Shown here: in pieces, positions 1 through 5,791 of the stretch
Numbering within the stretch: position 1 is the first letter of the stretch
Layout of the letters: each line of letters opens with the position of its first letter
DNA from: Candidatus Hydrogenedentota bacterium
GTDB lineage: Bacteria; Hydrogenedentota; Hydrogenedentia; Hydrogenedentiales; GCA-2746185
NCBI GenBank assembly: GCA_012965445.1
Contig: DTSJ01000026.1
Coordinates: forward strand, 1-5,858
DNA: 5,858 bases
Direction: 5' to 3'
Notes under the pieces: model-generated
Seen by the model: only the letters and a program-made list of their open reading frames with translations
The model's database searches: none
What the model was told of the DNA's origin: nothing
Position numbers and translations under genes: made by a program

Positions 1-91
1 CGATCGCCAAATGAGTAGTACGCGCAAACGCCTCACCTTCCTCCATACCATCCGGCACAAAAAGCTCGGCACCCGATTGATTCAACACCAT
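1..91 (-). CDS. PIG-L (LmbE-like) family deacetylase, N-terminal fragment (probable)
   Basis: An open frame starts with ATG at 91 and runs off the left edge, giving 30 residues that begin MVLNQSGAELFVPDG and end ARTTHLAI. A clear Shine-Dalgarno GAGGAG (minus strand, 105-100) sits 8 nt before the ATG, which fixes the start; the only nearby upstream ATG (99-97) hits a stop after five codons. The string FVPDG...EAFARTTHLAI resembles, from memory, the start of cytoplasmic PIG-L/LmbE-type deacetylases of planctomycetes and related bacteria, where the zinc-binding motif GAHQDD would follow directly. That motif lies outside the window, so zinc-dependent N-deacetylation of an N-acetyl sugar conjugate is inferred from the family only. 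Third codon positions are rich in G and T, unlike the other minus-strand genes here, which favour C and A. No signal peptide is seen. Confidence 0.5.
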   Translation of the reverse strand, partial: MVLNQSGAELFVPDGMEEGEAFARTTHLAI

Positions 92-347
92 AATCTCATC
101 TCCTCGTTTCCGGATTTATTCCATTACTAACATCCCTGGCCCCTGCAAATCTCCCAGCCCCTCCTCTTATTAAATCCCGTCAACAGCAGTTTTCGGTTTC
201 TTTCTCCGTGTTTCTCACGTCCGTACCGAGTACGAGCCGAGCGGGGCTGATTTTTCCGAGTTGAACGCAGAACACTCCAAACAAGAGGTCGTATTCTCTA
301 CTCATATCGCTTTTCCATCGAATGACTTCCGTTCTGTTTGCAGCGTT
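92..347. other. Intergenic region, 256 bp, containing a strand-composition switch
   Basis: No convincing gene lies here. It should hold the 3' end of the transporter transcript and the promoter of the left-edge gene, both on the minus strand. I found no strong intrinsic terminator and no well-spaced -35/-10 pair. The only hairpin noticed is weak (CGTAC-CGA-GTACG, 222-234, no T run). Composition changes across the region: positions 1-180 have 23 G against 67 C on the plus strand, 181-360 are near balance (41 G, 47 C), and 361-480 have 50 G against 24 C. I saw no cluster of DnaA boxes. Confidence 0.6.
100..105 (-). promoter_or_regulatory. Ribosome binding site of the truncated left-edge gene
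   Basis: GAGGAG on the minus strand, 8 nt before the ATG at 91. It is the main evidence that the short left-edge reading frame is a real gene start. Confidence 0.6.
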
Positions 348-1142
348 CTATGCGAGTGTGCGCAGCGCGAGGCGTATTGTGATTAAGACCAGAAGGAAGG
401 CCATGACGATGCGGCGGCGGTTGAAGGAGAGGTGGTGGTTAAGTTTGCGGCCGAGAGGTGCTGCTGCGACGGCGCCCAGTATGACGAATGGGGCGAGGGA
501 TATGTTTGTGAGGCCGATGGTCCAGTCCATGTCTGTGGTTTTTGGTGCGGTGAGGTAGGCGATGGTGCCTGCTGCTGCTGCTACTGCCATGACGGCGTTT
601 GAGAGTGCGACGACGCGTTTGTTTGAGACGATGCCTGCCATGAGGGCGAAGGGTACGAATACGGCGCCGCCGCCTGTGCCAGTTGCTCCTGCGACGATTC
701 CGGAGAGGAGTCCTATGGTGGCTGCGGTGATGGTGCGTTTTTGAACCTGGTCTTCGGTGACTTCTTTTTCTTTCAGGAGGAAGGTTCGGGCGGCTGCGAA
801 GAGGAGGAGTGCGATGAAAATCCAGCTGGCGTAGGCGTCGGTGAGTTTTGCGGTGAGCCATCCTGCGATGAATCCTCCTATGATGGAGCCAATAGCGATG
901 GAGTTGATGAGTTTCATGGGGTTGCGCATGTCTCCTCGGTTCATGCGCAGGGCGTTGTAGGTTGCAACGAAGATGATGATGAACATGCTGGAGCCTTTTG
1001 CGGTGTGGATGTCCATTTGGGGGTATAGGGTGAGGAATGCGGGGACCATGAGTATGCCGCCGCCGATGCCGAGTGCTGCGCTGAGGATGCCTACGCCGCA
1101 TCCTACTGCGAGCATGGTGATTATGAAGAGGAGGAATTCCAC
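348..1142 (-). CDS. TauE/SafE family membrane transporter (sulfite/organosulfonate exporter-like)
   Basis: A 264-residue, strongly hydrophobic inner-membrane protein, normal length for the TauE/SafE (formerly DUF81) family. It shows the family's internal duplication: GILSAALGIGGGILMVPA near residues 18-35 and GIVAGATGTGGGAVFVPF near 148-165, each a glycine-rich turn leading into a membrane helix. About eight hydrophobic segments can be counted (roughly 1-22, 28-40, 50-68, 78-98, 105-122, 136-168, 175-234, 243-262, some holding more than one helix). Family members export sulfite, sulfoacetate or related anions, but many have unknown substrates, so the substrate is open. The start is GTG at 1142; an AGGA about 10 nt upstream supports it modestly, and the next ATG (residue 10) has no ribosome site and would cut the first helix. 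It is divergent from the lipoprotein at 1302, with 159 bp between. Third codon positions are nearly all C or A. Confidence 0.9.
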   Translation of the reverse strand: MEFLLFIITMLAVGCGVGILSAALGIGGGILMVPAFLTLYPQMDIHTAKGSSMFIIIFVATYNALRMNRGDMRNPMKLINSIAIGSIIGGFIAGWLTAKLTDAYASWIFIALLLFAAARTFLLKEKEVTEDQVQKRTITAATIGLLSGIVAGATGTGGGAVFVPFALMAGIVSNKRVVALSNAVMAVAAAAGTIAYLTAPKTTDMDWTIGLTNISLAPFVILGAVAAAPLGRKLNHHLSFNRRRIVMAFLLVLITIRLALRTLA

Positions 1143-1229
1143 AATGGGGCGTTCCTGGAGGGGTTTGTGATGGGCTGAATTCAGGGAGTGTACCTGTTCG
1201 CAGGGGGGACTACAATAGAATTATGAAAC

Positions 1230-1258
1230 TTGTGGGGTTTTGGGGTGTCTGATAGAAT
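1230..1258 (+). promoter_or_regulatory. Candidate sigma70-type promoter for the lipoprotein gene
   Basis: TTGTGG (1230-1235), 17 bp, then TAGAAT (1253-1258). The -10 matches the consensus at five of six positions and the -35 at its first three. It lies about 44 bp before the start codon, leaving a short leader with the ribosome site. Matches of this quality arise by chance, so this is only a candidate. Confidence 0.3.
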
Positions 1259-1287
1259 GGGAGGTGTTGAAGGAACGGTTAATTTCG

Positions 1288-1293
1288 AAGGAG
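1288..1293 (+). promoter_or_regulatory. Ribosome binding site that sets the lipoprotein start
   Basis: AAGGAG, 8 nt before ATG 1302. It favours 1302 over the in-frame ATG at 1230, as does the lipoprotein signal peptide that begins exactly at 1302. Confidence 0.8.
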
Positions 1294-1301
1294 TCGAGAC
1301 A

Positions 1302-1802
1302 ATGAGAAAATGGTATGCGATAATTCCGATGCTTTTGATGTCGGTCATTTTTGCCGGATGTTCGGGCGACGATGATGCGGAAGATGATGGCGCGGCTGAG
1401 GAAGCTGCGATGGTTGAGTCTGATGGTGATGCTGGACATTCTGAGGAGTCGGGCGGTCATGATGATGATGGTGATGCCGGGCATGCTGAGGAGTCGGGCG
1501 GACATGATGATGATCACGCTGCGGTTGCGACGGTTGCGGATCTTGGCGAGATGCTGGCTAGTCTTGACGGGAGCGCGGCGGTTGAGGTGGCTTGTGGAAG
1601 CTGTATTTATGGCATGGACGGGATTGAGGAGTGTGTGCTTGCTGCCAAGGTGAAGGACAAGGAGTACCTGGTTACGGGAATTGAGTTTGATACGCATGGG
1701 GCGGGGCTGTGCATGGAGTCGGAAACGGCGCGTACGGCGAATATCGTTGGGATGGTTCACGAACACGGAATCGTGGCGACATCTGTTAAATTGACGGATT
1801 AG
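1302..1802 (+). CDS. Exported lipoprotein with His/Asp-rich repeats and a DUF6370-like four-cysteine domain
   Basis: A 166-residue protein. Residues 1-20 form a lipoprotein signal peptide: MRKW, a hydrophobic core, then FAGC with Cys20 as the likely lipidated residue (Phe at -3 is slightly off consensus). Residues 22-40 are highly acidic. Residues 42-71 are two tandem 15-residue copies (GDAGHSEESGGHDDD, then the same with Ala for Ser), followed by another His, so the linker is rich in His and Asp/Glu and could bind metal ions. The C-terminal part (about 95-164) begins ACGSC and ends VATSVKL, with Cys98, Cys101, Cys111 and Cys137; spacing and ending resemble the uncharacterised DUF6370 family, recognised from memory. 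The cysteines suggest metal binding or disulfides, not shown. A good Shine-Dalgarno supports the 1302 start. The gene is the only plus-strand one here, is divergent from the transporter, and ends 3 bp from the convergent DoxX-like gene. Its coding strand is G/T-rich, as is the plus strand generally. Family call moderate; lipoprotein call strong. Confidence 0.85.
   Translation: MRKWYAIIPMLLMSVIFAGCSGDDDAEDDGAAEEAAMVESDGDAGHSEESGGHDDDGDAGHAEESGGHDDDHAAVATVADLGEMLASLDGSAAVEVACGSCIYGMDGIEECVLAAKVKDKEYLVTGIEFDTHGAGLCMESETARTANIVGMVHEHGIVATSVKLTD
1425..1514 (+). repeat. Two-copy 45-bp in-frame tandem repeat in the lipoprotein gene
   Basis: Copy 1 is 1425-1469 and copy 2 is 1470-1514, directly adjacent and in frame. 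They differ at four of 45 positions; three changes are silent (Ala, Gly and Gly codons) and one turns Ser into Ala. Each copy encodes 15 residues with two His and a run of three Asp, and ends in three GAT codons. The mostly silent differences suggest that the protein sequence of the repeat has been kept since the duplication. Confidence 0.9.
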
Positions 1803-1805
1803 ATT

Positions 1806-2195
1806 CTAGGAGGAAGGGAGTTTCCGTGAATCGGGCCGTAGCGCGTAGGATGTAAGTGCGATTGCAAGTACTGCGAGGGGTGTGATTGCGTCTTGAACTG
1901 GATCTTTGACGGTGACGTGGGAGATGGATGCTCCGAGGAGGTCGAAGGTGATTCCGGCGTAGGCCCATTCTTTTAGGCGTGTGAAGCCCGGGGCGAGTAT
2001 TGCAACGCCGGCGAGGAGTTTTGCGACGCCGAGCATCGTGAGGAGGTACATGGGGTAGCCGAGGCGTTCCATTGTTTGCTGCAGGTCGTCGACCCGGAGC
2101 AGATCGCTTATGCCGCCGCCGGTCATGACGAGACAGATGAGGGCGGTAGAGACCCAGTAGGCTCTTGTTTTGTTTTTTTGTTCGATTTCCGACAT
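1806..2195 (-). CDS. DoxX-like small integral membrane protein
   Basis: A 129-residue protein with four predicted membrane helices (about 12-32, 49-69, 76-94 and 101-119) and short polar ends, the size and layout of DoxX-like proteins (DoxX_2 type). Typical features are the GGGISDLLR segment after helix 1, the YPMYLLTMLGVAKLLAGVAIL stretch in helix 2, and the FDLLGASISH segment in helix 3. DoxX relatives take part in thiosulfate:quinone oxidation in archaea and in an oxidoreductase complex in mycobacteria, but most small members have no known role, so none is assigned. The ATG at 2195 is preceded by AAGGGGA (minus strand, 2209-2203) at 7 nt. The gene meets the lipoprotein gene tail to tail with 3 bp between stop codons. 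It lies 107 bp downstream of the beta-helix gene on the same strand and could be a last, weakly coupled operon member or have its own promoter. Confidence 0.8.
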   Translation of the reverse strand: MSEIEQKNKTRAYWVSTALICLVMTGGGISDLLRVDDLQQTMERLGYPMYLLTMLGVAKLLAGVAILAPGFTRLKEWAYAGITFDLLGASISHVTVKDPVQDAITPLAVLAIALTSYALRPDSRKLPSS

Positions 2196-2302
2196 GGTCT
2201 CGTCCCCTTGCGTTTTTTTATGGGCGATTCTGAATCGAATGATAGAGGATGGCGAGGGAATTGTCCAGTACTAGAAGTTTAGATGGGAGGAGATCAGAGG
2301 GA
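2196..2302. other. Intergenic spacer between beta-helix and DoxX-like genes
   Basis: A 107-bp gap holding the DoxX-like ribosome site. It contains a short odd palindrome (CGATTC-T-GAATCG, 2225-2237) and a T7 run (2213-2219, A7 on the transcribed strand). Neither forms a terminator in the minus-strand direction, because the run after the hairpin is A in the RNA, so read-through from the beta-helix gene is possible. Confidence 0.4.
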
Positions 2303-4057
2303 TCACGGTTTGTCTTTGTAAGCTATGCCTGTGCCGAAGGCATTATCCTTCCAGGTCATGTTGTCTGGTTTGGTCTGGTTGAAGCGGATGGGGTTGCCTG
2401 AGGTGTTGTAGATGGTGTTGCCTTCCACGTGGAAGCCTTTGCTGCTCTGGTCGAAGAAGATGCCGTTGTTGGGTGCGCCGCCGTGTGCGAATTCGCTGCG
2501 GTGGGCATCGTGGAAGGTGTTTCCGCGGATGATGGTGCCGGGCTGGTAACCTAAGGTGTATAGGCAGCCGCCGTCGGTGAGCATTTTCATGGTGTCGTAG
2601 ACGTGGTTGTATTCGATTGTGGTGTCGCGCTGGCTTGTTTCAGATTCGTTCCATCGGAAGCCTACGGAGATGCCTGTGTATGGGGTGTCGTGGATGACGT
2701 TGTGGGCGATGCGTGTTGCGCGTGCGAAGGCGTCGAAGACGGCGACGCAGCCGTGGTTGATGGCGCCGGGTCGTTCTATGGTGTTTCCGATGATCTCGTT
2801 TTCCGTCGGAGCGTCTTCGGGATCGGTCCAGTCGCCGGAGAGGTGGAAGTCTTCGCCCCGGACTTCTCCGGTAACGCTTCCTTTTGTTCGCCAACCGACC
2901 ATGACGGCGTTTGCGCCGATGTCCGTGAGTTCGCAGGCTCCGATGGTGTTTTGTCGACAGCCGACGCCAAGGACGATTCCGCCTGCACCTGTGTGCAGGA
3001 TCTTACAGGACCGGATTGAGCAATCGCGCGCGTAGGTGAATTCGATCGCTGCCGGGAGGACGTGTGTTGGTTCGGGTACTGCGGTGCCGTGGTGACCGGC
3101 TTGTATGCCGAGGTATCCGAATTGGGGTCGGTGCCAACTCGTATGGGAGAAAGTTACGTTTTTGAAGTGGAGATTGCGAACAGGGGAATTTTTTGTGCCT
3201 TCGATAATGATGAGCTGCTCGCTACGCGGGGCGATGAAGGTGCGGGCGTTCGGATCCTCATCGGGAGCAGCCTGATAGGTGAGGAGTCCAGTTTTGTAGT
3301 CGAGGTACCATTCGCCGGGAACATCTACGAAGGCGAGTGCGTGTTCGAGATAGGTTGGCTTGCCGGGGCTGGCGGTGGTTGCGGGGCCGTGCCCGATCCA
3401 CCCCATCGGGTTGGCGACTAGAACGCTGTATTCGGTGGAGGAGACGATGCCGACGCGTGAGATTGACCAGTTCTGGTACATGACGAGTTCGGCATTTTGG
3501 TTGGCGAGATCGGGGATGGGATCGGGGGTTGTGATGGCGATGGTTTTGACATCTTCGGAGACCGATTTCACGCGGAGGATTTCGGGGGCGTTTGGGTAGC
3601 GTCCGCGGGGGAGGCGTTTTCCATCTGCGAAGAGTTGTCGGAATGTCCAGGTGCCGTTGGCGACTTCCGCGAGAGTGGTGACCCATTGGTTGTTGCCGAT
3701 TCTGGTCCAGTTCGAGACTTCCTCGCCGCCGGAGAGGGTGACGGATTCGTTTGGGACTCCGACGTAGGCGATTGAATGTTCACGTGTGCCGGAATCTTGG
3801 GGAGTGAAGTGGAGGGGAGCTTCTAGTTCGTAGTTGCCTTGATGAATCCATACTGTCAGGTCGGAGTTGAGCCTGTCCGTGATTTGCTGGCGGACGGTGG
3901 TCTGGGCGTGTTGGATGGTGGCGAAAGGGGCGGATTGGGTGCCGGGATTTTTGTCATCTCCGTTTATTGCCACATGGAAATCGGCGTGTGTGCTCGCGTT
4001 CATGGCAATGAGCAGGAGAGAGATGATTACATAGTTCAAGCGAACTTCGTTACGCAT
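2303..4057 (-). CDS. Secreted right-handed parallel beta-helix protein, probable polysaccharide-active enzyme (GH141-like)
   Basis: A 584-residue protein with a Sec signal peptide: MRNEVR, a hydrophobic core at 8-19, and a likely cut after Ala25 (THA before DF). The mature protein opens with DFHVAINGDDKNPGTQSAPF, a hallmark start of bacterial beta-helix proteins of the pectate-lyase-like/DUF1565 kind. Residues 65-140 give the N-terminal helix rungs, including VWIHQGNYELEAPLHF and VTLSGGEEV; FRQLFADGKRLPRGRYPN (139-156) precedes an inserted beta domain (about 160-290). The main helix (about 290-575) shows repeating N-x-I/V/F rungs such as NLHFKNVTFSH, NEIIGNTIERPG, TRIAHNVIHDT, TTIEYNHVYDT, GTIIRGNTFHDA and FHVEGNTIYNTSG. 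Length and order fit GH141-type enzymes (alpha-L-fucosidase or xylanase activities known), but I cannot identify catalytic residues, so substrate is open. ATG 4057 has GAAGGA (4069-4064, minus) 6 nt upstream. It lies 38 bp downstream of the DinB-fold gene, probably in one transcript. Confidence 0.85.
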   Translation of the reverse strand: MRNEVRLNYVIISLLLIAMNASTHADFHVAINGDDKNPGTQSAPFATIQHAQTTVRQQITDRLNSDLTVWIHQGNYELEAPLHFTPQDSGTREHSIAYVGVPNESVTLSGGEEVSNWTRIGNNQWVTTLAEVANGTWTFRQLFADGKRLPRGRYPNAPEILRVKSVSEDVKTIAITTPDPIPDLANQNAELVMYQNWSISRVGIVSSTEYSVLVANPMGWIGHGPATTASPGKPTYLEHALAFVDVPGEWYLDYKTGLLTYQAAPDEDPNARTFIAPRSEQLIIIEGTKNSPVRNLHFKNVTFSHTSWHRPQFGYLGIQAGHHGTAVPEPTHVLPAAIEFTYARDCSIRSCKILHTGAGGIVLGVGCRQNTIGACELTDIGANAVMVGWRTKGSVTGEVRGEDFHLSGDWTDPEDAPTENEIIGNTIERPGAINHGCVAVFDAFARATRIAHNVIHDTPYTGISVGFRWNESETSQRDTTIEYNHVYDTMKMLTDGGCLYTLGYQPGTIIRGNTFHDAHRSEFAHGGAPNNGIFFDQSSKGFHVEGNTIYNTSGNPIRFNQTKPDNMTWKDNAFGTGIAYKDKP

Positions 4058-4095
4058 GAATTGTCCTTCGTATGTTCGTTTGGCCGTAGTGGGGT

Positions 4096-4569
4096 CTAGG
4101 GTTGGTCCGAAATGATTCGATTGAGTGCCATGATGTATCCCATGTGGAGGGCTTCGTGGACCGTGTGGTAGGCGATTGCTTCTTCGATTGAGTTAAGCGG
4201 CCATGCGGAATCGACAGATTTTGGGTCGAATTCGGCGAAAACTCCGGACGCGTAGTTTTGGGTGATCGCGTTTGTGAAGGCTTGGGAAGCGTCCAGTACT
4301 TGTTTTATGTCGGGGGTTGATTTCCAGTCGGCGGGAGATGTTTTCTCGAGGAAGAGAGGTCTGAATTCTTCAGGGATCGGCGATTCGAGGTTATTTGATT
4401 GGTAGAGCATTTCGGCGCCGTCGGTGATGATGTGTCCGAAGTTCCAGAGGATGTTGTTTGAGGCTCCAGGCGGGACGATGAGGAGGTGTTCGGGGCCGTA
4501 GTCGGCGACGAGTTTGTGGGTGGCGACGCGAATGTTGGTGAAGTTTGCGATCACGGCTGAGTCTTTCAT
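4096..4569 (-). CDS. DinB-fold (DinB/YfiT-like) putative metal-binding protein
   Basis: A 157-residue, probably cytoplasmic four-helix-bundle protein of normal length for the DinB superfamily. The expected metal-binding histidines are present: His46 in WNFGHI on helix 2, and His138 and His142 in the HEALH motif near the C-terminus, the usual H...HxxxH arrangement; His135 is an extra nearby candidate. Related proteins include thiol-dependent (bacillithiol or mycothiol) transferases and the DNA-damage-inducible DinB of Bacillus; this is unrelated to E. coli DNA polymerase IV of the same name. The actual reaction is unknown. ATG 4569 follows GAAGG (minus strand, 4582-4578) by about 8 nt. It lies between the cytochrome gene (43 bp upstream) and the beta-helix gene (38 bp downstream), all on the same strand, so co-transcription is likely. 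No signal peptide is seen, which sets it apart from its exported neighbours. Confidence 0.85.
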   Translation of the reverse strand: MKDSAVIANFTNIRVATHKLVADYGPEHLLIVPPGASNNILWNFGHIITDGAEMLYQSNNLESPIPEEFRPLFLEKTSPADWKSTPDIKQVLDASQAFTNAITQNYASGVFAEFDPKSVDSAWPLNSIEEAIAYHTVHEALHMGYIMALNRIISDQP

Positions 4570-4612
4570 TTTGCGGGCCTTCTCGTGTATTGTGAGGTGA
4601 ACGCCAGGGTAT

Positions 4613-5791
4613 TTATCGGCCTGAGACGAAGGTTGCGTTTGTGGTGCTGGCAGGGTTGTCGGTTAGTTGTACGGAGATGTCTTTTCTTGCCTGGGATCGA
4701 TCAAGGATTAGGAAGCATTCGGTTTGGCCGGATTGGAGATCTATGAGGGTCGAGTCGGTTAGTTCGATTTGTTTTCCGGCTATCCATAGGCGTGCGCCCT
4801 GCAGTGGGGCTATGGACAGGGCGGCTTTTCCGGGGGCGGCTGCTTCGAGTGTGAATTTGAGGAAGGAGTGTGATTTTCTCCAGTAGCGATGTCGAAGGGA
4901 GGGGACGTGTCTGAGAGGCATGGCGCCGGTGATGTCGCTGTAGGCTTCTACCCAGGTGAGGGTTTCGTGGGGCTGGATTGCTGCTTCGGGTGTTGCTTCG
5001 TAGAGGTAGTCTTTTGCGGCGTTGGTGTTTTGAAGTACGCGCCAGGTGCGGGCGTAGCTGTTGGTGCCAGCGGAGAATTCGGGGGTGCGTCCGAGTTCGG
5101 AGAGGAACTGGATGATGTCATTGAATTCGTTTTCGAGGAGGGCGTCGGCGAGTCCGGTGGGCATGAGTGAGCCGCCGTCTTCCTGGAGGGCGATTGTGTC
5201 GAGGGGGATTCGGACGCGGGGGTTGATGGCGTTTCGGAGGACGAGTTCTGAGTCGGATTCGGAGACTTTTATGCCGCTGTAGAGTTCGCCGTTTTTGGTT
5301 TCGACGAGGAGTGAGTTGTAGCCTTCTTTGATGGCTTTGTTTGGGAAGTAGTTGGATTCAATGAGGTAGTCGATTTGTGCGCTGCCGCCGATGCTTGTGA
5401 GATCGGGGCCGAGATCGCCTCCGGCACCTGCGATGGCGTGGCATTCGAAGCAGGCGAGTTTTCGGAAGTGTTCCTGTCCGCGTCGCGCGCTGCCTTTGGA
5501 CTGGACGGCTTCGACCATTTTGGCGAGTTGCGTGGGTGTGAATTCGTCGGGGCCTTCGTCGAGGTTTCCGGCGATGCTTATGGCGGTGATGAGGTCGGGT
5601 TGTTTGCGTCCGGATGAGGAGACAGAGCGTTCGCCGATTTTCGCGATTTCTGCGGGGAGGGTTGCGCCTTTTAATGCGGCGATGAGGGCTGCTGTCCCGC
5701 CATCGGCCCCGACGAAATCGCGATAGAGTACGGCGGGGTCTTTCGTGTGCGGGTCTGCGGGGGGGGGGATGATGTTTTCGGTAACATTTCC
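4613..5791 (-). CDS. PVC-type heme-binding CxxCH cytochrome c, 5'-incomplete
   Basis: The stop is TAA at 4613. The only in-frame ATG is at 5518 (301 residues), but the frame stays open and protein-like to 5791, adding 91 residues that read like family sequence (AVLYRDFVGADGG, LPAEIAKIGERSVSSSGR). The gene therefore begins further upstream and is broken or misread near 5759-5791. Numbering from Met5518: heme motif CFECH at 23-27 with His27 as axial ligand, GPDLTSIGG at 37-45, and SLMPTGL with Met119 as likely distal ligand; this is the whole TIGR02603 heme domain (about 10-142). A further 150-residue, beta-rich C-terminal region (about 153-301) carries no motif I recognise. In this family such C-termini follow HEAT repeats and/or a sugar dehydrogenase domain, here missing with the signal peptide needed for periplasmic heme attachment. 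Its role would be electron transfer from a fused or partner periplasmic dehydrogenase. It is the first gene of the probable operon with the DinB-fold and beta-helix genes. Confidence 0.85.
   Translation of the reverse strand, partial: GNVTENIIPPPADPHTKDPAVLYRDFVGADGGTAALIAALKGATLPAEIAKIGERSVSSSGRKQPDLITAISIAGNLDEGPDEFTPTQLAKMVEAVQSKGSARRGQEHFRKLACFECHAIAGAGGDLGPDLTSIGGSAQIDYLIESNYFPNKAIKEGYNSLLVETKNGELYSGIKVSESDSELVLRNAINPRVRIPLDTIALQEDGGSLMPTGLADALLENEFNDIIQFLSELGRTPEFSAGTNSYARTWRVLQNTNAAKDYLYEATPEAAIQPHETLTWVEAYSDITGAMPLRHVPSLRHRYWRKSHSFLKFTLEAAAPGKAALSIAPLQGARLWIAGKQIELTDSTLIDLQSGQTECFLILDRSQARKDISVQLTDNPASTTNATFVSGR
5759..5768. repeat. G10 homopolymer inside the cytochrome reading frame
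   Basis: Ten G in a row on the plus strand, read as CCC Pro codons in the minus-strand frame. It lies about 24 bp inside the point where that frame meets a stop (5792-5794). Such runs are common sites of sequencing length errors and also of true slippage, so the frame upstream of it is unreliable. Confidence 0.85.

Larger units (their letters stand above)
1143..1301. promoter_or_regulatory. Divergent intergenic region between transporter and lipoprotein
   Basis: This 159-bp gap separates two genes read in opposite directions, so it should carry both promoters and possibly a shared operator. On the plus strand two -10-like hexamers are visible: TACAAT at 1211-1216 and TAGAAT at 1253-1258; the second has the better -35 partner. 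On the minus strand CATAAT (1225-1220) is a possible -10 for the transporter but lacks a good -35 at normal spacing. No clear inverted-repeat operator was found. Confidence 0.45.

Noticed and set aside
222..234. Small hairpin CGTAC-CGA-GTACG in the left intergenic region
   Set aside because: Only five base pairs and no T run, so not a convincing terminator.
1004..1012. DnaA-box-like TGTGGATGT
   Set aside because: Seven of nine matches on the reverse consensus, isolated and inside the transporter coding sequence; no cluster around the skew switch.
439..1101. Long frames overlapping the transporter on both strands
   Set aside because: They arise because the strand bias removes stop codons; they are Arg/His-rich or acidic without motifs, while the transporter frame has paired family motifs and membrane helices.
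1230..1301. In-frame upstream ATG extending the lipoprotein by 24 residues
   Set aside because: It would bury the lipoprotein signal peptide behind a polar stretch, has no ribosome site, and overlaps the candidate promoter; AAGGAG lies 8 nt before 1302.
1461..1514. GAT-codon runs considered as a microsatellite or CRISPR-like repeat
   Set aside because: They are in-frame Asp codons of the 45-bp coding repeat, with no spacers or repeated units beyond two copies.
2225..2237. Odd palindrome CGATTC-T-GAATCG upstream of the DoxX-like gene, considered as operator or terminator
   Set aside because: A six-base-arm palindrome is expected about once by chance in a window of this size, and no T run follows it in the direction of transcription.
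2603..3035. Plus-strand frames inside the beta-helix gene
   Set aside because: No motifs or ribosome sites, and they lie fully within a gene with a signal peptide and continuous beta-helix rungs.
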